From contig NZ_JAGFWR010000002.1 of the NCBI RefSeq assembly GCF_017599305.1, positions 679,198-743,197 on the forward strand: DNA of 64,000 bases, written 5' to 3'. Positions 35,358 through 44,229 of the stretch are shown piece after piece (within the stretch, counting starts at the first letter, position 1; each line of letters starts with the position of its first letter). Source of the DNA: Micromonospora antibiotica. GTDB lineage: Bacteria; Actinomycetota; Actinomycetes; Mycobacteriales; Micromonosporaceae. The position numbers were made by a program, and so were the translations under genes. The notes beneath the pieces were generated by a model. That model saw nothing but the letters and a program-made list of their open reading frames with translations, made no database searches and was not told the origin of the DNA.

Positions 35358-37210
35358 CGGCTCCCCCTAGCTGTCGGTCGGCTGGTCCGGCCGTCGTCCG
35401 GCCGGGACACCGCCACGGAGGCGATGCTGTCCGCCGCCGGTGCGGCGGCCGCCGCGCGGTCGGCGTCGGTCGGGTCGGGCGACGGCACCGTCGCCCCGGC
35501 CCCGGCCGGCTGCGCCGCCGGGTCCGCCACGCGGCTGATCTTGCCGGTGGCGCTGCGTTCCAGGGCCGGCACGAACTCGATGCGCCGGGGGGCTTTGAAG
35601 TGGGCCAGCCGCTCCCGGGCGTACGCGACGAGCCGCGCGGAAAGGTCGGTGTCGTCGACCGTGCCGTCGGTGGCCCGGACCACCAGCGCCACCGGGATCT
35701 CACCCAGCCGGTCGTCCGGGCGGCCGAGCACCCGGACGTCGCGCACCAGCGGATGGGCCCGCAGTTCGTCCTCGATCTCCTCGGGCCAGACCTGGAAACC
35801 CCCGCACTTGATCATGTCCCGTTTGCGGCCGACCAGGAAGAGCACCCCGTCGGCGTCGACGTAGCCCATGTCGCCGGTGTGCACCCACCCGTCGCGGACC
35901 AGCTCGGCCGAGGCGGCGTCGTCGTCGACGTACCCCCGGGTCAGGGCGGAGCGGACCACCACCTCACCCTGCGCGCCGGACGGCAGCGCGGTGCCGGTGT
36001 CGTCGCGGATCTCCAACTCGACGCCCGGGTAGACCCGGCCGGCGGAGCCGGGCTTCCACCGGCCGGCCTTCATGTCCCGGCCGGTCCAGCCGGCGATGTG
36101 CCCGGCCTCGGTCGAGCCGTAGTTGACCAGGATGGGCACCCGGTAGCGCTCCTCGAACGCGCGCCGCACCGGCCAGGAGATCGCCTGCCCTGCCACCAGG
36201 ACCGACTTGACCCCGGTGAACGGCAGGTCCCGGTCGGCGTGCACGATGTCGAAGACCATGGTGGGCAGCAGGAAGAGGTTGTCGAACCCGAACCGCGCCA
36301 TGAGGTCGGCGAGCCGGTCGACGCCGAAGCGTTCCCAGACCACCGCCGACCGGCCGACGAAGTACGCGAACAGCAGCGCGTGCTGGCCGCCACTGTGGAA
36401 CAGCGGCAGGGCGATGAGGTTCGGCCTGGCGTCCGGCGCGGCGGTGCCCTCGGCCCCGGTGCCGGTGGTGACCCGGGCCAGCCGCATCAGCGACTCCCGC
36501 GTCCCGCCGTGGGTGACGCTGACCGCCTTCGGTCGTCCGGTCGTGCCGCCGGTGAACAGGATGCACGCCTCGGCCTCCGGCCCGACCTCGACGCCGGTGA
36601 CCCGCACCTCCCGCCGCCACGGCAACGCCGGCACCCCGGCCAGCGACGCCGTGACGGAGCGCACCGGGAGACCTGCGGCGACGTCACCCGCCCCGGTGCC
36701 GTCGGCGTCGTCGTCCCCGGGGGCGGCCCGGGTGGCGTCTCCGGCGGCAGCCCGGGTGGCGAGGAACGCGGCGACCACGTCGGGGCGACGGTCGTCGACC
36801 AGCAGCAGCCGGGGCGCGGTCTTGGCCACCGACTCGGCCAGCTCGGCGGCGTTGTAGAGGCTGCTGACGGTGACCGGCACCGCGCCGATCTTCCAGGCCC
36901 CGAAGAGCAGGAACACGATCTCGGGCCCGTTGGTCAGGTAGCAGGCGACCCGGTCGCCGGGGCCGACGCCCTCGGCCCGCAGCGCGGCGGCGACACCCCC
37001 GGCGAGCAGGTCGATCTGGTCGAAAGTCCACGACCTGCCGTCCTCGCCGTACAGGCCGGGCAGGTCGGCCCGGTCGGCGCACCGGCCCTCCAGGATGCCG
37101 ACCAGGTTGCCGGCGCTCACCGGGTCACCCTCATTCACCGGGCCACCGGCGTTCACCGGGCCACCGACGCCCGCTGGACCACCGACGCCCGCTGGACCAC
37201 CGGCGCTCAC
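35354..37210 (-). CDS. AMP-dependent acyl-CoA synthetase/ligase
   Basis: About 618 residues. The adenylate-forming core has the P-loop LFTGGTTGRPKAVSVTHGG, with TGG replacing the common TSG, then VNYGSTEAGHIAGW, GWVHTGDMGYVDADG and the catalytic Lys in RSATGKISRV. It should activate a carboxylic acid to acyl-AMP and then the CoA thioester. The C-terminus carries an Ala/Pro-rich tail of about 60 residues. Starts are ambiguous: GTG at 37210 overlaps the upstream stop (GTGA), while a duplicated copy of the same junction places an equivalent GTG at 37120. Between them lies a Gly/Pro/Val-rich 30-residue extension. It is in the LLM operon. Confidence 0.87.
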   Translation of the reverse strand: MSAGGPAGVGGPAGVGGPVNAGGPVNEGDPVSAGNLVGILEGRCADRADLPGLYGEDGRSWTFDQIDLLAGGVAAALRAEGVGPGDRVACYLTNGPEIVFLLFGAWKIGAVPVTVSSLYNAAELAESVAKTAPRLLLVDDRRPDVVAAFLATRAAAGDATRAAPGDDDADGTGAGDVAAGLPVRSVTASLAGVPALPWRREVRVTGVEVGPEAEACILFTGGTTGRPKAVSVTHGGTRESLMRLARVTTGTGAEGTAAPDARPNLIALPLFHSGGQHALLFAYFVGRSAVVWERFGVDRLADLMARFGFDNLFLLPTMVFDIVHADRDLPFTGVKSVLVAGQAISWPVRRAFEERYRVPILVNYGSTEAGHIAGWTGRDMKAGRWKPGSAGRVYPGVELEIRDDTGTALPSGAQGEVVVRSALTRGYVDDDAASAELVRDGWVHTGDMGYVDADGVLFLVGRKRDMIKCGGFQVWPEEIEDELRAHPLVRDVRVLGRPDDRLGEIPVALVVRATDGTVDDTDLSARLVAYARERLAHFKAPRRIEFVPALERSATGKISRVADPAAQPAGAGATVPSPDPTDADRAAAAAPAADSIASVAVSRPDDGRTSRPTARGSR

Positions 37211-37220
37211 CGGGTCACCC
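37111..37220. repeat. 90-bp in-frame duplication at an operon junction
   Basis: CGGCGCTCACCGGGTCACCC occurs identically at 37111-37130 and 37201-37220, exactly 90 bases apart, with shorter GGCCCACCG-like repeats between. The repeated segment contains the GTGA stop/start overlap. It looks like tandem expansion that moved the ligase start and gave a Gly/Pro/Val-rich N-terminus. Confidence 0.8.
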
Positions 37221-38208
37221 CGGGGGCGGTCGCGGCGAGCCTCGGGATGACCTCCGCGCCGAAGCGGGCGAGTTGCTCCATCGCCTCGTCCTGGCCCGCG
37301 CCGACGAACTGGTGACGCAGCGAGACCTCGGTGATGCCCAGCTCGCTCTCCCAGCGGCGCAGCTTGGCGACGATCTCGTCGGCCGAGCCGACCAGGCAGT
37401 CCTCGGCGAGGTACCGGTCGAGGTCGAGGGACTGGGCGTCGTCCCACGACTTGTAGCCCGCGTACTGGCGTTGCAGGTGCGGACGGACGGCCGCGACGGC
37501 CGCCGGGTAGCTGTCGCCGAGGTACGCCTCGCGGCTCATCGGGTACTCCCGGTCCGGGGAAAAGCCGCGCTCGGCGAGGTCGGCCCGGTAGATGCCGAGC
37601 AGCCGGGCCAGCTCGGCGTCGTCGCCCTTGGGGCCGATCAGCCATGGGGCGTCCAGCCGGGCGGCGCGGCGGATCGCGGGTTCGGCGAACGCGCCGATCC
37701 ACAGCGGTGGGCCGCCGGGCTGGACCGGGCGCAGCGCCAGGGACGCGCCGGGGACCTCGCCCCAGCTGCCGGCGGCGTCGATCGTCTCGCCGTTCCACAG
37801 GGCGCGCAGCATCGGCACGTACTCCCGTAGTCGCCGCAGCCGGTCCTCCCAGGCGACGCCGAACGCGGTGGTCTCGCGGCGGCGGTAGCCGGCGCCGATG
37901 CCGACGGTCAACCGGCCACCGGACAGCAGGTCGAGGGAGGCGAGGTCCTCGGCGAGGGCGACCGGGTTCAGCAGCGGGGCCAGCAGGACCCCGAACCCGA
38001 TCCGCACCCGGGAGGTGGCGTGGGCGAGGTAGCCGGCGAGCGGGATGGGCTGGACGAACGCCGACCGGGCCAGGTAGTGGTGGCCGAGGTAGACGGCGTG
38101 GAAGCCGGCCGCCTCGGCGGCGGCGGCCTGGGCCAGTACGCCGTCGATGCCCTCGGTGGCCGACGCCGACGGGTCGAACTGGGCGCTCAGGAAACAGCTG
38201 ATCTTCAC
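37207..38208 (-). CDS. luciferase-like (LLM class) flavin-dependent oxidoreductase
   Basis: A 333-residue LLM-class protein, more distant from its three island paralogues. It begins MKISCFLSAQFDPSASATEG and shows HAVYLGHHYLARSAFVQPIP, SGGRLTVGIGAGYRRRETTAF and GGPPLWIGAFAEPAIRRAA. It retains the TIM-barrel cofactor loops but has a longer insertion (WDDAQSLDLDRYLAEDC). GTG at 38208 overlaps the stop of the preceding LLM gene and its own stop overlaps the ligase start, so translation is coupled on both sides. The substrate is unknown. Confidence 0.87.
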   Translation of the reverse strand: MKISCFLSAQFDPSASATEGIDGVLAQAAAAEAAGFHAVYLGHHYLARSAFVQPIPLAGYLAHATSRVRIGFGVLLAPLLNPVALAEDLASLDLLSGGRLTVGIGAGYRRRETTAFGVAWEDRLRRLREYVPMLRALWNGETIDAAGSWGEVPGASLALRPVQPGGPPLWIGAFAEPAIRRAARLDAPWLIGPKGDDAELARLLGIYRADLAERGFSPDREYPMSREAYLGDSYPAAVAAVRPHLQRQYAGYKSWDDAQSLDLDRYLAEDCLVGSADEIVAKLRRWESELGITEVSLRHQFVGAGQDEAMEQLARFGAEVIPRLAATAPGVTR

Positions 38209-39296
38209 CCGGCGACCGCCTCAGGAGTGGCTACCCGCTCGGCGGCGCGGTCCTGGGCCCGGAAGTGCGGGATGACCTTGTCGGCGAACTCCTCCATCGA
38301 GCGCAGCGCGGCCTTGCGGTCCAGGGACGGGATCCGCAGCCATCCGATGTAGTGGTTGATGCCGAGCTGTTCGCGCAGCATCTCGATGGTGTCGATGACG
38401 CGCTGGGCGGAGCCGAAGTTGCCGCCGTGGGTCAGCGTCTGCTCCAGGGTCAGCAGTTCGATGTTCTTGGCGACGGCCGCATAGTAGGACCGCTCCTGGG
38501 CGATGGCGTCCTCCGAGCCGGGGATGACCTTGCCGACGGACTTGTAGTAGTTCATCGCCGCCTGGGCCGCCGCGCGCAGGCCCTCCTCGCCGTCGCCGCA
38601 CCAGACCTGTTGCATGAACGGCAGGTCGTAGGTGGAGATGTCGAAGCCGTTGTCCCGCATGCTCTGCCGGTAGAGGGCGAAGTTCTTCTGCATGATGCCC
38701 AACGGCGTGAAGTTCGGTGAGGTGATGATCGACTCGCCGACCGCGCCGCGTTCCCGGAAGCTCTCGGGGGAGACCGTGCCCTGCAGGATGGGCGGCCCGC
38801 CGGGGGTGAACGGCCTCGGGTAGGTGGTGACGTTGTCGTAGTGGAAGATCTCGCCGTGGTAGGAGAAGTTCTCCTGCGACAGCGCGAGCCGCAGGATATC
38901 CAGGGTCTCCTGGTAGCGCTGCTTGGACTCCGCCAGGGGCACCCCGAAGCCGGCGAACTCGGCGGGCTGGTAGCCGCGGCCGACGCCGATGGAGACCCGG
39001 CCGCCGCTGAGCACGTCGAGGGCGGCGATGTCCTCGGCCAGCCGCAGCGGGTGGTGCAGCGGGAGGACCAGGACGGCGGTGCCGATGGTGATCTGCCGGG
39101 TCCGCTCGGCGACGGCCATGCCGAAGTTAACCGGGCTGCCGAGGATGCCGTACTTCGAGAAGTGGTGCTCGGCGAGCCAGATCGAGTCGAAGCCCAGCTC
39201 GTCGGCCAGCTGGATCTCGTCGAGGGTCTCTCGGAGCACCTGGTGGTCCGATGCGCCGTCGGCCACCGGGAACAGGTTCATGATTCCGAACTTCAC
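38205..39296 (-). CDS. luciferase-like (LLM class) flavin-dependent oxidoreductase, first gene of the operon
   Basis: A 363-residue LLM-class protein, the longest of the four. Motifs: MKFGIMNLFPVADGASDHQ, DSIWLAEHHFSKYGILGSP, SGGRVSIGVGRGYQPAEFAGF and PGGPPILQGTVSPESF. The AEHHF segment is typical of LuxA-like alkanal or terpene monooxygenases, favouring FMNH2. It leads a seven-gene operon (LLM, LLM, ligase, LLM, hydratase, LLM, VOC). GTG at 39296 follows GAGGAG. A TetR-type operator lies 17 bases upstream, so expression should be induced by the pathway effector. Confidence 0.88.
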   Translation of the reverse strand: MKFGIMNLFPVADGASDHQVLRETLDEIQLADELGFDSIWLAEHHFSKYGILGSPVNFGMAVAERTRQITIGTAVLVLPLHHPLRLAEDIAALDVLSGGRVSIGVGRGYQPAEFAGFGVPLAESKQRYQETLDILRLALSQENFSYHGEIFHYDNVTTYPRPFTPGGPPILQGTVSPESFRERGAVGESIITSPNFTPLGIMQKNFALYRQSMRDNGFDISTYDLPFMQQVWCGDGEEGLRAAAQAAMNYYKSVGKVIPGSEDAIAQERSYYAAVAKNIELLTLEQTLTHGGNFGSAQRVIDTIEMLREQLGINHYIGWLRIPSLDRKAALRSMEEFADKVIPHFRAQDRAAERVATPEAVAG

Positions 39297-39312
39297 GGCC
39301 TTCTCCTCATTT

Positions 39313-39330
39313 ATTCCGACCAGCCGGTAT
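39313..39330. promoter_or_regulatory. TetR-type operator (site 1)
   Basis: ATTCCGACCAGCCGGTAT, an imperfect 18-bp palindrome just upstream of the LLM operon. It matches the six-site consensus ATWCCGACCRGCCGGTAT found throughout the catabolic island. Confidence 0.8.
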
Positions 39331-39369
39331 GTTACTGCCCGGGTGGGTGCCCGGCAAGACTTCCGCAGG

Positions 39370-40401
39370 TCAGCCCCGCCCGGCCCGACGTGCCCGGATA
39401 CGCAACTCCCCGGTCCGTCGCCGGTGCCACGACCCCCGACCGCACCGGGCGTCGAGCACGAACGCCCGGCGCAGGAACAGGTGCGGGTCAGCCTCCATGG
39501 TGATGCCCATCCCGCCGTGCACCTGGATGCACCGCTCCGCGGCGAACACCGCCGCCTGCCCGGCCGCCGCCTTCGCGGCGTGCACCTGGATCCCGGCGTC
39601 CGGGCGACCGGTGTCGACCGCCCACGCCGCGTACAGGGTCAGGTCCCACGCCGCCTTGCGGGCGGTAGCCGCCTCGGCCAGCGGGAACGCGACCCCCTGG
39701 AACGCGCCGATCACCTGACCGAACTGCCGGCGCGTCCGGGCCTGCTCGGCGGCCAGGTCGATCGCCCCCTGCGCCACCCCGCACAGCTCGGCCGCCACCA
39801 CCAGCGCGGCCCGCAGCGGGCCGGTTCCGGCTGGCTGTGTCCGCTCGGGTACGGCCACCGTCAGGTCCGACAGCGGCACCGACGGGTCCACCGACTGCCG
39901 CGCGGTGGTCCGGACCGGGTCGGCGAACCAGACCCCGTCCGGGCCGAGGGCGACGACGCCGTCGGCCTGCGCCGCGTACGGCACCAGGGTCCGCACCAGC
40001 GGGTCCGGCGCCACCCCGTCGGCCCACCCGGAGCTGCCCGGCACGTCGACGGCCAGGGTGAGCACCCGGCGACCGTCGAGCACCTCGTCGGGGAGCGGAC
40101 CGGTGCGCCGCTCCTCGCCGCAGAGCAGCTGGACCGCCGCCGCATGCGCCGGGAACCGGCTCGGCACCAACCGCCCACCGAGCGCCTCCACGGCGACCAG
40201 CAGGTCGATCAGGCCCGACCCGATGCCACCGGCCGGCTCGGGCACCCCGAGCAGCCCGAAGTCGCGCAGCAGCGGACCGTCAGCCGCGGGGGCCCGCCAC
40301 GGGCCGGACTGCAACTCGCGGGCCGTGCCCCGGTCGGCGTCCGCGAGCGCGCCCACGGTCGCACCGATCTCCCGCTGTTCCTCGGTGAATGTCGCACGCA
40401 C
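39370..40401 (-). CDS. acyl-CoA dehydrogenase, smaller subunit type
   Basis: A 343-residue acyl-CoA dehydrogenase family protein. Recognisable are TRRQFGQVIGAFQGVAFPLAEA in the C-terminal helical domain and CIQVHGGMGITMEADPHLFLRRA near the end. The middle beta domain is poorly conserved, and the FAD-contact sequence is weaker than in its neighbour. Such short, divergent subunits pair with a canonical subunit to form alpha2beta2 dehydrogenases in steroid side-chain catabolism (as in FadE28-FadE29). It starts at GTG 40401, 13 bases after the stop of the partner gene. A heteromeric enzyme is inferred. Confidence 0.87.
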   Translation of the reverse strand: MRATFTEEQREIGATVGALADADRGTARELQSGPWRAPAADGPLLRDFGLLGVPEPAGGIGSGLIDLLVAVEALGGRLVPSRFPAHAAAVQLLCGEERRTGPLPDEVLDGRRVLTLAVDVPGSSGWADGVAPDPLVRTLVPYAAQADGVVALGPDGVWFADPVRTTARQSVDPSVPLSDLTVAVPERTQPAGTGPLRAALVVAAELCGVAQGAIDLAAEQARTRRQFGQVIGAFQGVAFPLAEAATARKAAWDLTLYAAWAVDTGRPDAGIQVHAAKAAAGQAAVFAAERCIQVHGGMGITMEADPHLFLRRAFVLDARCGRGSWHRRRTGELRIRARRAGRG

Positions 40402-40414
40402 CAGACCACTCCGC

Positions 40415-41566
40415 TCAGCGTGAGCGGGGCAGGCGCAACACCCGCTCCGCGAGAATCGACTTCTGGACTTCCTCCGTGCCGCCCTCGATCGTGTGGGCGC
40501 GGGCCCGCAGGTAGCGGCGCATCCGGGCGGCGGCGCCGTCGCCGTCGACCAGCACCCCGCCGGCCTCGTCGAGCTGCACGGCGAGCCGGTTGGCGTGCTG
40601 CACCACCCGGGCCCACAGGCTCTTGAGCGCCGAGGTCTCCGGCCCGGGTACGCCGCCGGCCCGGCTCTCGCCCAGCATCCGCATCGACCCGATCCGGACC
40701 GCCTCGGCGTCGCACTGCAACGCGCCCACCGCGTCGGCGAACGCGCTGTCGTCGGCCACGCCCCGCTCGACCGCGACGTCGATCAGCCGGTCCACCGCCT
40801 GGCGGGCCCACACCCACAGGTTCAGCGCCATGCTGCCGCGTTCGAACGCGAGCGTGGTGAGCGCGACGGTCCAGCCGTTGCCGACCCCGCCGAGCACGTC
40901 GTCGTCGGCGACGAACACGTCGTCGAGGAACATCTCGTTGAACTCGGTGTCCCCGTTGATCATCACCAGTGACCGGACGGTGAACCCGTCCATCGGGGCG
41001 AGGAAGTAGGTGATGCCCCGGTGCTTCGGCGCGTCGGGGTCGGTGCGCGCCAGCAGCAGGCACTTCGACGCGTTGTGCGCGTTGGACGTCCAGATCTTGG
41101 CCCCGTTGATCCGCCAGCCCCCGTCGACCCGGGTCGCCGCCGTGGTCAGGCTGGCCAGGTCCGACCCGGAGCCGGGCTCGCTGAAGCCCTGACACCAGTA
41201 CTCGTCGCCACGCAGGATGCCGGGCAGGTGCCGGGCCTGCTGGGCGTCGGTGCCGTGCGCGATGATCGTCGGCCCGGCCAGCATCATGCCCACCCCGTTG
41301 AGCGGGTACGGCGCACCGCGTACCGCCGCCTCCTCGTTGAAGACGGCCTGCGCCAGCGCGTCCATCCCCCGGCCGCCGTGCGCGACCGGCCAGGACAGCC
41401 CGGCCCAGTTGCCGGCGCAGAGCCGGTCCTGCCACACCCGCGACCAGTGCTCCCGCTCGTCCTGGGTCAGCTCCTCCTGGTCGGGCACGTCGGCCAGCGC
41501 CCCGTCGAGCCACCTGCCGACCTCGCGCCGGAACGCCAGGTCGGTGTCACTGTCAGCGAAGTCCAT
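40415..41566 (-). CDS. acyl-CoA dehydrogenase
   Basis: A 383-residue acyl-CoA dehydrogenase with FAD-binding WCQGFSEPGSGSDLASL, INGAKIWTSNAHNA, and the C-terminal HTIEGGTEEVQKSILAERVL. It should introduce an alpha,beta double bond into an acyl-CoA, probably as a complex with the next gene product. ATG at 41566 has GGGAGG five bases upstream; a GTG two codons earlier is less well placed. It lies between the ligase and the small dehydrogenase in a three-gene operon, giving activation followed by the first oxidation step. Confidence 0.92.
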   Translation of the reverse strand: MDFADSDTDLAFRREVGRWLDGALADVPDQEELTQDEREHWSRVWQDRLCAGNWAGLSWPVAHGGRGMDALAQAVFNEEAAVRGAPYPLNGVGMMLAGPTIIAHGTDAQQARHLPGILRGDEYWCQGFSEPGSGSDLASLTTAATRVDGGWRINGAKIWTSNAHNASKCLLLARTDPDAPKHRGITYFLAPMDGFTVRSLVMINGDTEFNEMFLDDVFVADDDVLGGVGNGWTVALTTLAFERGSMALNLWVWARQAVDRLIDVAVERGVADDSAFADAVGALQCDAEAVRIGSMRMLGESRAGGVPGPETSALKSLWARVVQHANRLAVQLDEAGGVLVDGDGAAARMRRYLRARAHTIEGGTEEVQKSILAERVLRLPRSR

Positions 41567-41599
41567 GCCCACCTCCCACCTGGTCGTCGATGTCGCCGG

Positions 41600-43147
41600 T
41601 CACGCGCCGGCCTGTCCGGCGCGGGTGAGCCGGGCCTTGTAGAGCTTGCCGTTCGGGTCGCGGGGCAGCGCGTCGCGCACGACGTAGGACTGCGGACGCT
41701 TCGGCTTGGCCAACCGCTCGGTGAGGTAACGGCGCAGCTCCGCCAGTGCCTCCTCCGGGTCGGGCGCGGTGTCGGCCAGCACGACATGGGCCTGGGGAAC
41801 CTCGCCGAACTCCGGATCGGGCGTGCCGACGACCCCGACGTCGGCCACCCAGTCGTGGCCGATCAACGCCGCCTCGATCTCGGCCGGGTAGACGTTGACG
41901 CCGCCGACCAGGATCAGCTCGGCCGCGCGGCCGGTGATGTAGAGGAACCCGTCGGCGTCGACGTGGCCGACGTCCCAGACGGTCAGCAGGCCGTCGCGGC
42001 GCGCGCCGTCGGTCTTGCCGGGATCGTTGTGGTATTCGACCCGGTCGTCGCCCTGGCGCATGTAGACGATGCCGGTCTGCCCGACGGGCACCTCGTTGCC
42101 CAGCTCGTCGAGGATGCGCAGGGTGGAGATCGAGGCCGGCCGGCCGACCGTGCCCGGGTGGGCCAGCCACTCGTGGGGTCGCGCGACGGTGGTGCCGACC
42201 TCGGTCGAGCCGTAGTACTCGTAGACCACCGGGCCGAACCAGTCGAGGATGCGCTGCTTGACCTCGCGCGGGCAGGGTGCCGCGCCGTGCAGCACGTAGC
42301 GCAGCGAGGAGACGTCGTAGCGGTCGCGGACCACCTCGGGCAGCTGCAGCAACCGGTAGAAGTGGGTCGGCACCATGCTGGTGCCGGTGACCCGCCGCTC
42401 CTGGACCCGGCGCAGGAAGCCCTCCGGCGTCCAGCCGTCCATCAGCACCATCGTGCCGCCGGCGTGCAGCGCGCCCATCGCCGGGGTGATGTTGGCCGAG
42501 TGGTACATCGGGGCCGACACCAGCCAGGACGCGAACGCGTCGCGCTCCATGCCGAACTCCCGGAACAACCAGACGTAGGTCAGCGCGCCGGTGTCCGCGT
42601 CGACGCCGCTGAGCGGACGCTTGACCCCCTTGGGCCGGCCGGTGGTGCCGGAGGTGTACATCATCAGCGACCCGGCCGGGGTCTGCGCCGGGCTGGTGGC
42701 GGGCATGTCGGCGGTGAGCGCCGAGAGCGGTCGGGCCCGGTCGGTGCGGGGCGCGCCGTCGACGAAGACCTGGATGTCGGGCGCGGCACCGGCGGCGTCG
42801 ACCACCACGTCCTCGACCCGCTCGGAGCCCACCACCACCCGGGCGGCGCTGTCGGCGAGGATGTAGCCGACCTCGGGCGCGGTGAGGTGGTAGTTGAGGG
42901 TGACCAGGTAGAGCCCGGACTGCATGGCCGCGAGATAGAGCGCGACCAGGCCGGGGCTGTTGGTCATCACCGCCGCGACGGTGTCGCCGGGCCGCAGGCC
43001 CGCGTGGGTACGCAGCCCGTGCGAGATCCGGTTGACCTCGGCGAACAGGTCACCGTAGGAGATCCGCCGGTCATCGGCGGTCACGATCGCGCACAGGTCC
43101 GGTTCCGCGGCTGCCCAGAGCCGGAACCCGGTCCGCTCCTCGCTCAT
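41600..43147 (-). CDS. acyl-CoA synthetase (FadD-like)
   Basis: A 515-residue adenylate-forming ligase: MMYTSGTTGRPKGVKRP, YEYYGSTEVGTTVARP, the hinge region DGFLYITGRAAELILVGGVNVYP and the catalytic Lys in DPNGKLYKARL. The GVNVYP-type A8 motif is common in FadD enzymes for bulky substrates such as steroid side-chain acids. ATG at 43147 follows AAGGAG. It leads the operon with the two acyl-CoA dehydrogenases and has a TetR-type operator 18 bases upstream. It is divergent from the MBL-fold gene and shares that operator. Confidence 0.9.
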   Translation of the reverse strand: MSEERTGFRLWAAAEPDLCAIVTADDRRISYGDLFAEVNRISHGLRTHAGLRPGDTVAAVMTNSPGLVALYLAAMQSGLYLVTLNYHLTAPEVGYILADSAARVVVGSERVEDVVVDAAGAAPDIQVFVDGAPRTDRARPLSALTADMPATSPAQTPAGSLMMYTSGTTGRPKGVKRPLSGVDADTGALTYVWLFREFGMERDAFASWLVSAPMYHSANITPAMGALHAGGTMVLMDGWTPEGFLRRVQERRVTGTSMVPTHFYRLLQLPEVVRDRYDVSSLRYVLHGAAPCPREVKQRILDWFGPVVYEYYGSTEVGTTVARPHEWLAHPGTVGRPASISTLRILDELGNEVPVGQTGIVYMRQGDDRVEYHNDPGKTDGARRDGLLTVWDVGHVDADGFLYITGRAAELILVGGVNVYPAEIEAALIGHDWVADVGVVGTPDPEFGEVPQAHVVLADTAPDPEEALAELRRYLTERLAKPKRPQSYVVRDALPRDPNGKLYKARLTRAGQAGA

Positions 43148-43164
43148 CGGACTCCTTGAGCTAG

Positions 43165-43182
43165 ATTCCGACCATCCGGTAT
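43165..43182. promoter_or_regulatory. TetR-type operator (site 2)
   Basis: ATTCCGACCATCCGGTAT lies in the 68-base divergent spacer between the acyl-CoA synthetase (start 43147) and the MBL-fold gene (start 43216). A single repressor could control both directions. Confidence 0.8.
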
Positions 43183-43215
43183 GTTGGTGTCCCACAGTAA
43201 GGGAGCCTCCCGACG

Positions 43216-44196
43216 ATGTCCAGACCCGCGATCGACGCCCACGCCGCCAGTTGGCGGGCCCGCCAGGTGCCGGTCCCCGCCCAGGTCGTCGACGGTGTCT
43301 GGGCCATCCCGGTCCCCCTGCACGGCAGCGCGCTGCGGTCCATCACCGTCTTCCTGATCACCACCGGCGACGGCCCCGTCCTCGTCGACGCCGGCTACGA
43401 CCACCCGAGCTGCTGGGCGTCGTTCCAACGGTCGCTGGCCGCCATCGGCCAGCGGGTCGACACCATCACGGCGGTCCTGCTCACCCACAACCACCCCGAC
43501 CACGTCGGCTTCGCCGACCGGGTACGCGCCGCCTCCGGCGCGCGGGTGGTGATGGGCGCGGCCGACGACTTCGCCACCATGCACCGACGGCGCGGCACCT
43601 TCCTGCAGCAGGTACGCACCGCACTCGACCTGACCGGCGCCCCGCCCGACGTCGTCGCCGCCATGTACGCCGACGCGGTCGCCGTCGCCGTGCACCGGGA
43701 GGACCTGCGGCTCGACGTGGCCGTGGACCACGACACCGAATTCCGCTTCGGCGACGTGACCGTCCGCGCCCTGCCCGCTCCCGGGCACACCTACGGCCAC
43801 ACCGTCTACGTCGACTCCCGGGGGCTGGTCTTCACCGGTGACACGATGATGGCCGAGGGGCCCACCCAACTCGCCATCGTCAGTCGCCCCGACGACGACC
43901 CGGCCGCCGACCTGTTCGGCACGCTGGCCCGCATCGGCGACCTCGGGGCCGCCATCGCCTGCCCCGCCCACCAGTTCCCCTACCGCGACGTCGCCGCCCG
44001 CGCGCAGGCCCTCGCCGCGTTCCACCGCGACGAGGTCGCGACGGTCCGGGGCCTGGCCCGCGACGGTGACACCGCGTGGGACGTCGCCCGGCGGATGACC
44101 TGGAAGAAGCCGTGGGACGAGCTGGGCCGGGGCACCCGACGGTTCGCCCTGGTGCACACCCTCGCCCTGCTCCGCCACGCCGCCACCGACAGGTGA
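43216..44196 (+). CDS. metallo-beta-lactamase fold hydrolase
   Basis: A 326-residue MBL-fold protein. The metal-binding motif THNHPDHVGF (about 91-100) is intact, with further ligands in PGHTYGHTVYV, FTGDTMM and CPAHQFPY. The N-terminus VVDGVWAIPVPLHGSAL and the C-terminal helical tail are like those of MBL hydrolases found with beta-oxidation genes. It could hydrolyse a CoA thioester or a lactone. ATG at 43216 has GGGAGCC upstream. It is alone on the plus strand between two minus-strand operons and shares operator site 2. Confidence 0.87.
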   Translation: MSRPAIDAHAASWRARQVPVPAQVVDGVWAIPVPLHGSALRSITVFLITTGDGPVLVDAGYDHPSCWASFQRSLAAIGQRVDTITAVLLTHNHPDHVGFADRVRAASGARVVMGAADDFATMHRRRGTFLQQVRTALDLTGAPPDVVAAMYADAVAVAVHREDLRLDVAVDHDTEFRFGDVTVRALPAPGHTYGHTVYVDSRGLVFTGDTMMAEGPTQLAIVSRPDDDPAADLFGTLARIGDLGAAIACPAHQFPYRDVAARAQALAAFHRDEVATVRGLARDGDTAWDVARRMTWKKPWDELGRGTRRFALVHTLALLRHAATDR

Positions 44197-44229
44197 CGCC
44201 GGGGCGGCCCGCCCGACCCGACGACCGGC

